This document shows positions 1-5,371 of a stretch of DNA of 5,371 bases, one piece after another. The notes under the pieces were generated by a model. That model saw only the letters and a program-made list of their open reading frames with translations. It had not been told where the DNA came from and ran no database searches. The DNA is taken from NCBI GenBank assembly GCA_021812865.1, contig JAKAMP010000240.1, positions 1 through 5,371 of the forward strand, given 5' to 3'. Positions within the stretch are counted from its first letter, which is position 1; each line of letters opens with the position of its first letter. A program made the translations under genes and the position numbers. Source of the DNA: Bacteroidota bacterium. GTDB lineage: Bacteria; Bacteroidota; Bacteroidia; Bacteroidales; JAAYUG01.

Positions 1-567
1 ATCGGTACAACCAAGGACTATCAGTTACAGGACATAGAGTGGAAATATGCCATTCTGCAGCAGACTCAATCGGGAAGCATGCCTGTTTCCCTTAGCTACT
101 ACGGCAATTTTGTGATCGATGCAAGGGATAAATCGGAATTTGGCCCTGCCAGCGAATATAAGGCCATGCACCGCTTCTCCTATTTTACCCAGCTCATCCT
201 GGCCAGGAAATTCAATAAGGTATTTTCCTTCCAGGCTGCTCCCGAATTCGCATGGTTCAATGGTATTGCAAATGAGTATACGAATCTCAACTTCGGTCTG
301 TCTCTCGGAGCCCGTGCAAAATTTCTGCCTTCCCAGGGCCTGATTGCCGAATACGATATTCCTTTCTTCTCAAACAATACCACTCCCGCCAGTCCCAAGC
401 CCAATATTGGTCTCGGCTGGGAAATCGGAACCAGCACCCACTGCTTTCAGATTTTCGTTGCCAATTACAACCAGATTATCTACCAGCGTAACCTCGTATT
501 CAACGACAGGGGTGGCTTCAGTAAAGAAAACATGCAGGTTGGTTTTAACATTACCGTAAGGTTCTGA
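1..567 (+). CDS. DUF5777-like outer-membrane beta-barrel protein, 3' fragment
   Basis: The frame is open from the first base of the window to a TGA at 565-567, giving 188 residues with no start inside; the ATG at 79 is an internal Met (GSMPVSLSYYGNF), so the gene begins upstream. Alternating hydrophobic and polar residues with many aromatics, and a C-terminal Phe (ITVRF), are typical of an outer-membrane beta-barrel recognised by the BAM machinery. The order of conserved pieces (KYAILQQT, MPVSLSYYGN, RFSYFTQLILARKF, GLGWEIGTSTHCFQIFVAN, VGFNITVRF) matches my memory of the Bacteroidetes DUF5777 family, whose members are about 300 residues, so roughly the last 60% is visible. The molecular function of that family is not established. 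Such genes often sit beside c-type cytochrome genes, which fits the downstream operon, but a terminator-like hairpin follows this gene, so co-transcription is uncertain. Confidence 0.8.
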   Translation: MGTTKDYQLQDIEWKYAILQQTQSGSMPVSLSYYGNFVIDARDKSEFGPASEYKAMHRFSYFTQLILARKFNKVFSFQAAPEFAWFNGIANEYTNLNFGLSLGARAKFLPSQGLIAEYDIPFFSNNTTPASPKPNIGLGWEIGTSTHCFQIFVANYNQIIYQRNLVFNDRGGFSKENMQVGFNITVRF

Positions 568-580
568 TCATTCATTCCCT

Positions 581-622
581 TAACCCGAAGGTGATAGATT
601 TATTTCTTTCACCTTTGGGTTA
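581..622 (+). terminator. Terminator-like hairpin after the beta-barrel gene
   Basis: Bases 581-594 pair with 609-622 in a 14-bp stem (left arm TAACCCGAAGGTGA) with a single G-T wobble and a 14-base A/T-rich loop. It begins 13 bases after the beta-barrel stop codon. The sequence after it is pyrimidine-rich (TCCCTTAAATTCCTTTT) but lacks an uninterrupted T-run, so termination may be partial. It probably separates the beta-barrel transcript from the downstream respiratory operon. Confidence 0.6.
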
Positions 623-789
623 TCCCTTAAATTCCTTTTGCCGTCTTTCACATGTTTTGAACAGTTCTTTCGGACATGCTGTTTTTTATGAGTTTTATGC
701 CGGTTGATTTAATATCGTCAATTCATGCGCTGAGCAAGGTGATTGAATGAAAAAGACAAGAGGAGATCAAGCCTAATAATTACTGATAT
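623..789. other. Non-coding spacer before the respiratory operon
   Basis: No convincing gene or structured RNA is seen here. The promoter of the operon beginning at 790 should lie in this stretch, but I find no good TTG / TAnnTTTG pair at proper spacing. An AGGAG at 761-765 lies 24 bases before the ATG at 790, too far for a normal ribosome binding site. A nine-codon frame (748-777, MKKTRGDQA) preceded by AAGGTG at 736-741 occupies the end of the spacer and could be a leader peptide, but it may be chance. Confidence 0.5.
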
Positions 790-1794
790 ATGGAAGATAC
801 AAATAAGGATAAACCCAATTCAAGAAGAAAATTTCTTCAGCTGGGCCTTGGTCTGGGCGCTGTCTCTGTTGCAACCGCTGTTGCTGGTAAAGCGCTGGCT
901 GCCGGTCCCGAAGGAGGAGAAAAATCAGCCCCTTCAGCTTCGGGTGAAAAGGTGAAAGTTTTAACCACCGATGGCAAGGTGGTGGAAGTTGACGCAGCAC
1001 AACTCAGCCTTGCCAAGGCTAGCGGTAAATTTGTTTCCCCTTCTGAATCACATATTGGGATTCCTGGGAGGAAATTTGTCATGGTCATTGACCTGAGCAA
1101 ATGCAAAAACGCCAGGAAATGCATTGAGGCCTGCCAGGAAGGTCACTATCTGCCTAAAGACCATGAATGGATGAAAGTCTTTCTGATGCAGGATGCCAAT
1201 ACTACCGCTCCTTACTGGTTTCCTAAACCTTGCTTTCACTGCGATAATCCGCTTTGTGTGAGTGTTTGCCCTGTGGGGGCAACCTATAAAAGAAGCGACG
1301 GAATTGTGCTTGTGGATACCGATCGATGCATCGGCTGCAAGTTCTGCATGACCGGCTGCCCATATTCTGCCCGTGTATTCAACTGGAACAAACCCGAAGT
1401 GGAATATCCCAGTGATATGAAATATTCACCGGAAAGGGCAGTTCCGCAAAAAGAGGGTACCGTGGGCAAGTGTGTATTTTGTGCCGATAAGCTCCGTAAG
1501 GGCGAACTTCCCCGGTGCGTCGCTGCATGCCCCATGGGTGTTCTTTATTTCGGTGATATTCTTGAAGACAGCGTAACCAATGGTACAGAAACCGTTCGTT
1601 TCAGCGAATTGATCAGGAACAGAGCCGGGTATAGACATCTCGAAAATCTTGGAAACATGCCCAGCGTTTATTATCTGCCTCCTGTGGATCGCCAGTTCCC
1701 GGTCGATAGTGGTTACGACGACCTCAAACCGGAACTGAAGGAAAGATTCAAGAACATACCTTATATTAAGAATACTAAACTGAAGAAACCATGA
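790..1794 (+). CDS. Tat-exported 4Fe-4S ferredoxin-type electron-transfer subunit (PsrB/NrfC/DsrO-like)
   Basis: The 334-residue protein probably passes electrons between the NrfD-like membrane subunit and a periplasmic partner. Residues 11-16 (SRRKFL) are a twin-arginine motif followed by a hydrophobic stretch to about residue 38 (KALAAG, likely cleavage), so it is folded with its clusters before export by Tat. Residues 40-95 form a linker with a small VKVLTTDGKVVEVD segment. Four Cys motifs follow: C105/C111/C115, C148/C151/C156/C160, C180/C183/C186/C190 and C228/C231/C243/C247, the normal plan for four clusters in this family. The first motif lacks its second Cys (Ala108), so 15 rather than 16 ligands are present. 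The start is firm: an in-frame TGA lies at 784-786 and the Tat motif directly follows. The last four bases overlap the next gene (ATGA), implying translational coupling. The exact subfamily (NrfC, PsrB, DsrO, ActB-like) cannot be fixed because no catalytic subunit is visible. Confidence 0.92.
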   Translation: MEDTNKDKPNSRRKFLQLGLGLGAVSVATAVAGKALAAGPEGGEKSAPSASGEKVKVLTTDGKVVEVDAAQLSLAKASGKFVSPSESHIGIPGRKFVMVIDLSKCKNARKCIEACQEGHYLPKDHEWMKVFLMQDANTTAPYWFPKPCFHCDNPLCVSVCPVGATYKRSDGIVLVDTDRCIGCKFCMTGCPYSARVFNWNKPEVEYPSDMKYSPERAVPQKEGTVGKCVFCADKLRKGELPRCVAACPMGVLYFGDILEDSVTNGTETVRFSELIRNRAGYRHLENLGNMPSVYYLPPVDRQFPVDSGYDDLKPELKERFKNIPYIKNTKLKKP

Positions 1795-3125
1795 CCACAT
1801 ATAATTCCGATACCTTATTTAAAGAGTTTAAACCACAGATTGAGCAAACCAGCCGATCCTGGTTCATTTGGTTTGGCTTCTTCATCTGCTGCTTTATTTT
1901 TGGAGTGGTAGGATTCATCAGGCAGCTCACCGGCGGACACATCGTTACGGGGATGCGCGATAATGTGGTCTGGGGGGTTTACATCGTGAATTTCATTTTC
2001 TTCATGGGGATCAGCTATGCCGGTGCACTGATAAGCGGCGTGCTGCATCTTTTCCGAACCGGATGGAGAAAACCTATTATCCGCATGGTTGAACTGATTA
2101 CCGTCATTTCTTTGGTAATAGGCCCTGTATTTATCCTCTTTTGCGTAGGACGCTTCGAGCGGATTCCCTATCTGTTTATATACCCGCGTATCCAGTCGCC
2201 CATTATGTGGGACGTAATCGCCATCCTGACTGACCTCGTAGGATGCATTATTTTTGTTTACCTTTCTTACATCGAGGACCTGGCATTGCTGAGAGACCGT
2301 TCGTCCGAATTGAAAATTCCTAAATGGAGGAAAAAACTGTATAAGTGGTTTTCCCTGGGCTATAAAAGCACTCCCAGCCAGGTGAAACGCCTCATTTTCT
2401 CCAGAAATATAATGGCGGCTATGATCATCGCCATCGCAATCATTGTATACTCCGTTCTGGCATGGATCTTTGGTGTTACCTTGCAGCCCGGATGGCATTC
2501 CACCATCTTCGGTCCCTATTTCGTTATCGCTGCCGTATACTCGGGAACAGGCGTGCTGATTATTGTAATGTATCTCTTCCGCCGTATGAACCATCTCGAA
2601 AACTATATCAAGAAACAGCATTTTGTGAATATTGCCGTATTGTTGTTCATTATTGGCGCCTTTTACGGATACTTCACTTTTGCAGATTATCTCACCAAAT
2701 GGTACGGTTCTGTAAAAATGGATAAGGAGCTGATCGACAAGTTGTTCAAAGATTATTATTGGGAATTCATTGTGGCAAACTATGTAGGTGTGCTTGTACC
2801 CATGATCATCATTGCATTCCCCAAGCTCCGCACCATCAATAACATCACTATAGGAGCCATTATCACTATCTTTGCCCTATGGATGAACCGGTACCTGATT
2901 GTTGTTCCTACCCTTGAAACGCCTTACCTTCCAATTCAGGATATCCGTCCCGACTGGGTTAAATACAAGGCAACCTGGGTGGAATGGTCACTCACCCTGG
3001 CCGGCGTTTCCGTATATTTCATACTCTTCATGATTGCATCGAAACTGGCGCCGATCATATCCATTTCCGAAATGGTGCATCAGGATCACAAACATGTTCC
3101 TGACGAACCCGTTCAAATTCTTTAA
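1791..3125 (+). CDS. NrfD/ActC-type polytopic membrane subunit (quinone-interacting)
   Basis: The 444-residue protein is an integral inner-membrane subunit that in this family exchanges electrons with the quinone pool alongside a periplasmic iron-sulfur protein; it carries no haem of its own. I count ten hydrophobic helices, near residues 23-43, 59-88, 96-119, 137-160, 205-229, 238-263, 277-300, 323-344, 350-372 and 396-420. Ten helices fit the ActC/HybB/DsrP branch better than the eight-helix PsrC/NrfD branch. Family-like signatures include VVWGVYIVNFIFFMGISYAG in helix 2, the loop IEDLALLRDR (161-170, resembling the ActC pattern PDLAxxRD), SLGYKST at 188-194 and WVEWSLTLAG near 396-405 before the last helix. 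The start overlaps the preceding stop as ATGA, so the two subunits are probably made in step. The next gene starts 19 bases after the stop. Whether it oxidises menaquinol or reduces menaquinone cannot be told from sequence. Confidence 0.9.
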   Translation: MTTYNSDTLFKEFKPQIEQTSRSWFIWFGFFICCFIFGVVGFIRQLTGGHIVTGMRDNVVWGVYIVNFIFFMGISYAGALISGVLHLFRTGWRKPIIRMVELITVISLVIGPVFILFCVGRFERIPYLFIYPRIQSPIMWDVIAILTDLVGCIIFVYLSYIEDLALLRDRSSELKIPKWRKKLYKWFSLGYKSTPSQVKRLIFSRNIMAAMIIAIAIIVYSVLAWIFGVTLQPGWHSTIFGPYFVIAAVYSGTGVLIIVMYLFRRMNHLENYIKKQHFVNIAVLLFIIGAFYGYFTFADYLTKWYGSVKMDKELIDKLFKDYYWEFIVANYVGVLVPMIIIAFPKLRTINNITIGAIITIFALWMNRYLIVVPTLETPYLPIQDIRPDWVKYKATWVEWSLTLAGVSVYFILFMIASKLAPIISISEMVHQDHKHVPDEPVQIL

Positions 3126-3132
3126 TTAATGC

Positions 3133-3137
3133 GGAGG
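3133..3137 (+). promoter_or_regulatory. Shine-Dalgarno site for the Ig-like protein gene
   Basis: GGAGG lies 7 bases before the ATG at 3145, in the short gap after the NrfD-like gene. It settles the start of that gene and is a strong match for a phylum in which such sites are often weak or absent. Confidence 0.75.
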
Positions 3138-3144
3138 ATTAAGA

Positions 3145-4008
3145 ATGAACCGTAAACCATCATATGTACTGTTATTGGCAGCCATGATTCTTATTGCTCA
3201 GCCCATCTGTGCGCAGGAATCATCCAAGGTTGCACCCACTATTGATTTTACATACCTGAAAAGAACGGACGGCAGTAAGCTGTTACAGGCTAAGGTATAC
3301 CTGTTCCAGAACAGAAAAACCTACCTGGTGGTAAACCAGGATGTTCTTTTCTCGGCCGGGGGAGATTCCATTACCCGCGCCACTACGGATGGCGAAGGCA
3401 TCGCGTACCTCCTCATCCAGCCAGGGGCAAAACTGAAGGAGAATCCCGATGGAACCACCACCTTCAAGGTTAATTATCCCGGTAAAGATACCCTTGACGC
3501 CGCCAATGCAGAAATCACAGTAAGAGATATGGGAATGGCCATGCACCTTGAAGTGCTCGATTCAGTCAGAACTGTACATGTCAAACTGTTTGAAACCGGC
3601 AAGAAAGGGGATACCATCCCGGTTTCCGGTCAAACTGTAGATATATATGTTCACCGAATGCTGAGCCTTCAGAAAATCGGGGAGGAAACGACCGGCGACA
3701 ATGGTGAACTGAATCTCGAATTTCCCCGGGATCTTCCCGGCGAGTCCGACGGCAGCGTAACCGTGGTAGCCAGGGTCGAAGAGAACGAAAAATACGGTAA
3801 TGTGGAAAATTCGCAGGTCAAAGACTGGGGTATCCCGGTAGATCATTCCGTGGTGATTACTACCCGGGCATTATGGACTCAGATCGCTCCCTGGTGGATG
3901 ATCATTACCCTTACCATACTCCTTACCGGTGTATGGGGTCACTATATTTACGTGATCGTTCAGCTTGTAATGATTAAAAAAGATGGAAATAAACCTGTTT
4001 TGAAGTAA
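3145..4008 (+). CDS. Membrane-anchored periplasmic protein with two Ig-like repeats, function unknown
   Basis: I do not recognise a named family for this 287-residue protein. Residues 1-23 form a Sec signal peptide (basic start, hydrophobic core, likely cleavage after ICA). Residues about 30-240 are beta-rich and hydrophilic. One hydrophobic helix lies near 248-277, followed by a basic tail (KKDGNKPVLK), so the body should be periplasmic and the C-terminus cytoplasmic. The body appears to hold two related units, about 36-127 and 131-230. Each has a VxLF strand, then a strand before a TTDGEG or TTGDNGE turn and a hydrophobic strand, a pattern like Ig-type or carboxypeptidase-regulatory-like folds. 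No haem motif (CxxCH) or catalytic signature is present; the only Cys is in the signal peptide. Position between the NrfD-like and cytochrome c genes suggests a structural or docking subunit of the same complex; this is inferred from context only. Confidence 0.85.
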   Translation: MNRKPSYVLLLAAMILIAQPICAQESSKVAPTIDFTYLKRTDGSKLLQAKVYLFQNRKTYLVVNQDVLFSAGGDSITRATTDGEGIAYLLIQPGAKLKENPDGTTTFKVNYPGKDTLDAANAEITVRDMGMAMHLEVLDSVRTVHVKLFETGKKGDTIPVSGQTVDIYVHRMLSLQKIGEETTGDNGELNLEFPRDLPGESDGSVTVVARVEENEKYGNVENSQVKDWGIPVDHSVVITTRALWTQIAPWWMIITLTILLTGVWGHYIYVIVQLVMIKKDGNKPVLK

Positions 4009-4044
4009 ATTGGTATATATTTTGTCAATATTCAATTAAAAAAC

Positions 4045-4049
4045 GGAGG
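4045..4049 (+). promoter_or_regulatory. Shine-Dalgarno site for the cytochrome c gene
   Basis: GGAGG ends 4 bases before the ATG at 4054. The close spacing is a little short, but the in-frame alternative ATG at 4063 would be 13 bases away, so 4054 is preferred. Confidence 0.7.
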
Positions 4050-4053
4050 TAAT

Positions 4054-4458
4054 ATGAAATCGATGAATTTGAAAACCCTTGTTGCTTGTTCTATGCTGGT
4101 TCTTTTCGGACTTGCATTGATGTCTTATGTTGCTCCTCAGAAATGGGTAGCTCCTGCCAAGTATAAAACCATGAAGAATCCCGTTAAGTCCGATGCTACT
4201 TCTCTTGCATCTGGCAAGGAACTCTGGAACAAAAACTGTGCTTCCTGCCATGGGAAGGCCGGTCTGGGTGACGGCCCCAAAGCCAGGACCTTGGAAACCA
4301 ATCCCGGCAACTTCTCCAAAGACCTGACCGCACAGGCCGACGGTGATCTATTCTACAAAACTAAAACAGGAAAGGGTGAAATGCCCAAATATGAAGGAAA
4401 ATTATCCGATGACGAAGTTTGGCATCTGGTGAACTTCATGAGGACTTTCAAAAAGTAA
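4054..4458 (+). CDS. Small monohaem class I cytochrome c
   Basis: The 134-residue protein is a periplasmic electron carrier. Residues 8-27 are a hydrophobic export segment that could be cleaved or could stay as an N-terminal membrane anchor; there is no clear signal peptidase site or lipobox. The haem-binding motif is CASCH at 62-66 (C62, C65, proximal H66), followed by the usual GKAGLGDGPKA loop. Met110 in GEMPKY is the likely distal ligand, and the closing helix (DDEVWHLVNFMRTF) is typical of the cytochrome cbb3 subunit III-like fold. About 30 residues between the export segment and the haem domain form a linker containing KWVAP and NPVKSD. It is the last gene of the operon: 45 bases separate it from the Ig-like gene and a strong terminator follows. 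It is the best candidate to accept electrons from, or deliver them to, the iron-sulfur/NrfD-like pair. Confidence 0.93.
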   Translation: MKSMNLKTLVACSMLVLFGLALMSYVAPQKWVAPAKYKTMKNPVKSDATSLASGKELWNKNCASCHGKAGLGDGPKARTLETNPGNFSKDLTAQADGDLFYKTKTGKGEMPKYEGKLSDDEVWHLVNFMRTFKK

Positions 4459-4471
4459 GCAAACCGGTTAT

Positions 4472-4509
4472 AAAAAAGACCACGGCCATCATACCGTGGT
4501 CTTTTTTTT
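4472..4509 (+). terminator. Rho-independent terminator of the respiratory operon
   Basis: Bases 4472-4485 pair perfectly with 4494-4507 (core GACCACGG / CCGTGGTC plus six A-T pairs) around an 8-base loop, and eight T's run from 4502 to 4509. It starts 13 bases after the cytochrome c stop codon. The six A's on the left arm give a weaker T-run on the other strand, so some bidirectional activity is possible. Confidence 0.93.
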
Positions 4510-4522
4510 ACCTATGCCCTTA

Positions 4523-4547
4523 TTGTTTATTATTTATGATACTTTTG
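4523..4547 (+). promoter_or_regulatory. Candidate Bacteroidetes-type promoter for the four-helix protein gene
   Basis: TACTTTTG at 4540-4547 matches the Bacteroidetes -7 consensus TAnnTTTG exactly. A TTG at 4523-4525 could be the -33 element, but only 14 bases separate the two, shorter than the roughly 17-23 usual, so the upstream element is weak. Transcription would start near 4553-4556 and give a leader of about 45 bases. Position just after the operon terminator supports a separate transcription unit. Confidence 0.45.
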
Positions 4548-4561
4548 ATTCCATCATTCTG

Positions 4562-4574
4562 GCCTGTTACAGGC
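4562..4574. repeat. Perfect 13-base palindrome, possible operator
   Basis: GCCTGTTACAGGC has 6-base half-sites either side of a central T. It sits 15 bases downstream of the -7 element and 26 bases before the ATG at 4601, a place where a dimeric repressor could act. It is short enough to arise by chance, and no regulator gene is in view. Confidence 0.3.
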
Positions 4575-4600
4575 TCACAATAAACCGTTAATAATTCTCT

Positions 4601-5014
4601 ATGTCAACTTCATTATTCCACATTTATGTTTCCCTGCTTCCAATGATAATCGTTGTGCCTGGCATAATTCTTTTACTGTATGGATGGATTTTCAGGAACC
4701 AGGGCATGCTCAGGCTATCTATGTTTCTTTTAGCCGGCACCTTCGTAGTTTCATTTATTGCTTCTGCATTAGGGGGGGCATCCATGAGCAAAACCATAAA
4801 TACTCCGGGTGTTAATATAGCCGCCCTGCATATTCATGCATGGAGCGCCTTTGGGGTTGTGGTTTTCTCACTGGCGCTTGCTGCAATAGCCATTCAGCCA
4901 TTACGCAAAAAAAAGCAACCAGATTCCACCACCCTGCTGATGATGGTTCTGATTGCTTTGCTTGTTGCTGCTTTCCTGTGGCTTACCATGAAATTGGCAA
5001 TGCAGATCAGGTAA
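4601..5014 (+). CDS. Small four-helix inner-membrane protein, uncharacterised
   Basis: The 137-residue protein has four hydrophobic segments near residues 11-31, 37-60, 79-98 and 111-135, joined by short loops, with a basic patch (LRKKKQ) after the third. The loop before helix 3 contains HIHAW (H77, H79) and His7 lies before helix 1. The general layout resembles DUF2231-like or cytochrome b561-like small membrane proteins, in which such histidines can bind haem, but I cannot assign the family with confidence. ATG 4601 is chosen because an in-frame TAA at 4592-4594 lies just upstream; there is no Shine-Dalgarno match. It is separated from the cytochrome operon by a terminator and has its own promoter-like sequence, so it may be regulated independently. 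The end converges on the CcsA gene. Confidence 0.8.
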   Translation: MSTSLFHIYVSLLPMIIVVPGIILLLYGWIFRNQGMLRLSMFLLAGTFVVSFIASALGGASMSKTINTPGVNIAALHIHAWSAFGVVVFSLALAAIAIQPLRKKKQPDSTTLLMMVLIALLVAAFLWLTMKLAMQIR

Positions 5015-5026
5015 GGATTTTCCCTA

Positions 5027-5371
5027 TCAGCGGGAGTATACGTGAACGCTGTTTTGGGCCGAAGGCAGGTAATTGATGCCAAACCAGCAGATCATCAGAA
5101 CAATAAATGCCAGACTGAGCGCCCATAGCGGCGCTTTTACCTTTTTAGGCTGGTAAATCCTGAAATGAATATAAATAAGGTAGCTTAGCCAGGTAAGAAA
5201 GGCCCAGGTTTCCTTTGGATCCCATGTCCAATAATGTCCCCATGCCTTCTTGGCCCATAGGGCGCCAAACAATAATCCGAAGGTGAGAAAGGCAAAGCCT
5301 ACATATACCAGGTTATCAGCCAGTTTCAGAATGGATTTCTGGAACTCCTTAAAATAGAACAAATACAAGCC
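5027..5371 (-). CDS. ccsA: CcsA/ResC-type cytochrome c synthase subunit, C-terminal part
   Basis: Only the last 114 or so residues are in the window; the frame runs open through the right edge, and the TTG at 5368-5366 is just an internal Leu. The tryptophan-rich WWD motif WGHYWTWDPKETW is complete and diagnostic of the CcsA/CcmC/CcmF haem-handling family, where it binds haem at the outer face of the inner membrane. Hydrophobic segments surround it, and the C-terminal end has FGINYLP followed by NSVHVYS, whose His probably corresponds to the conserved His ligand near the end of CcsA. The protein works with CcsB (ResB) in system II to attach haem to CxxCH motifs in the periplasm. In Bacteroidetes CcsA can be a separate protein or fused to CcsB; the missing N-terminal part would decide. 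It is the likely maturation factor for the cytochrome c encoded at 4054-4458. Confidence 0.93.
   Translation of the reverse strand, partial: GLYLFYFKEFQKSILKLADNLVYVGFAFLTFGLLFGALWAKKAWGHYWTWDPKETWAFLTWLSYLIYIHFRIYQPKKVKAPLWALSLAFIVLMICWFGINYLPSAQNSVHVYSR

Noticed and set aside
638..659. Possible promoter for the respiratory operon (TTG at 638, ATGTTTTG at 652)
   Set aside because: The -7-like element lacks the leading TA and the spacing is only about 11 bases, so it does not fit the Bacteroidetes consensus.
1426..1800. 124-codon open frame on the minus strand
   Set aside because: It is antisense to the C-terminal part of the FeS gene, whose Cys motifs and downstream coupling are clear; no domain is visible in the antisense product.
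1815..2621. 268-codon open frame on the minus strand
   Set aside because: It lies wholly antisense to the NrfD-like gene; its hydrophilic composition is what the complement of membrane-helix codons gives, and it has no recognisable motif or ribosome binding site.
3199..3216. Lipoprotein signal (Cys22) in the Ig-like protein
   Set aside because: The residues before the Cys are AQPI, which do not fit a lipobox, and the protein has a C-terminal membrane helix as anchor.
4014..4024. Possible internal promoter before the cytochrome c gene (TATATTTTG)
   Set aside because: TA and TTTG are separated by three bases rather than two and no well-spaced TTG lies upstream; the A/T-rich gap makes chance matches likely.
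5366..5368. TTG as the start codon of the CcsA gene
   Set aside because: The frame continues through the window edge, and known CcsA proteins have several membrane helices before this point, so this is an internal Leu.

Overview
This 5.4 kb window looks like chromosome of a Bacteroidetes-type Gram-negative bacterium, probably anaerobic or facultative and rich in c-type cytochromes. Three things point there: a C-terminal fragment resembling the DUF5777 outer-membrane beta-barrels common in that phylum, a TAnnTTTG-type -7 promoter element before the last plus-strand gene, and the mix of NrfD-like, monohaem cytochrome c and CcsA proteins. The lineage is inferred; no rRNA or other marker is present.

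Layout. Bases 1-567 are the 3' end of the beta-barrel gene, followed by a terminator-like hairpin (581-622) and a roughly 220-base spacer. Bases 790-4458 hold four plus-strand genes that read as one operon: a Tat-exported four-cluster iron-sulfur protein (790-1794), a ten-helix NrfD/ActC-type membrane subunit overlapping it by ATGA (1791-3125), a periplasmic protein with two Ig-like repeats and a C-terminal membrane anchor (3145-4008), and a small monohaem cytochrome c (4054-4458). A perfect hairpin plus T-run (4472-4509) closes the operon. A separate four-helix membrane protein follows (4601-5014) with its own promoter-like sequence. The C-terminal part of a CcsA-type cytochrome c synthase subunit enters on the minus strand (5027-5371), converging on it with a 12-base gap.

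How the parts may work together (inference). The iron-sulfur and NrfD-like pair is the usual quinone-linked electron-transfer module of PsrBC, NrfCD, DsrOP and ActBC systems. No molybdopterin or other catalytic subunit lies in the window; the pair is followed instead by an anchored Ig-like protein and a soluble or tethered cytochrome c. This suggests a menaquinol:cytochrome c (or reverse) oxidoreductase, with CcsA supplying haem attachment. The Ig-like protein has no function I recognise and is the least explained member. The first Cys motif of the iron-sulfur protein lacks one ligand (Ala108), so one cluster may be [3Fe-4S].
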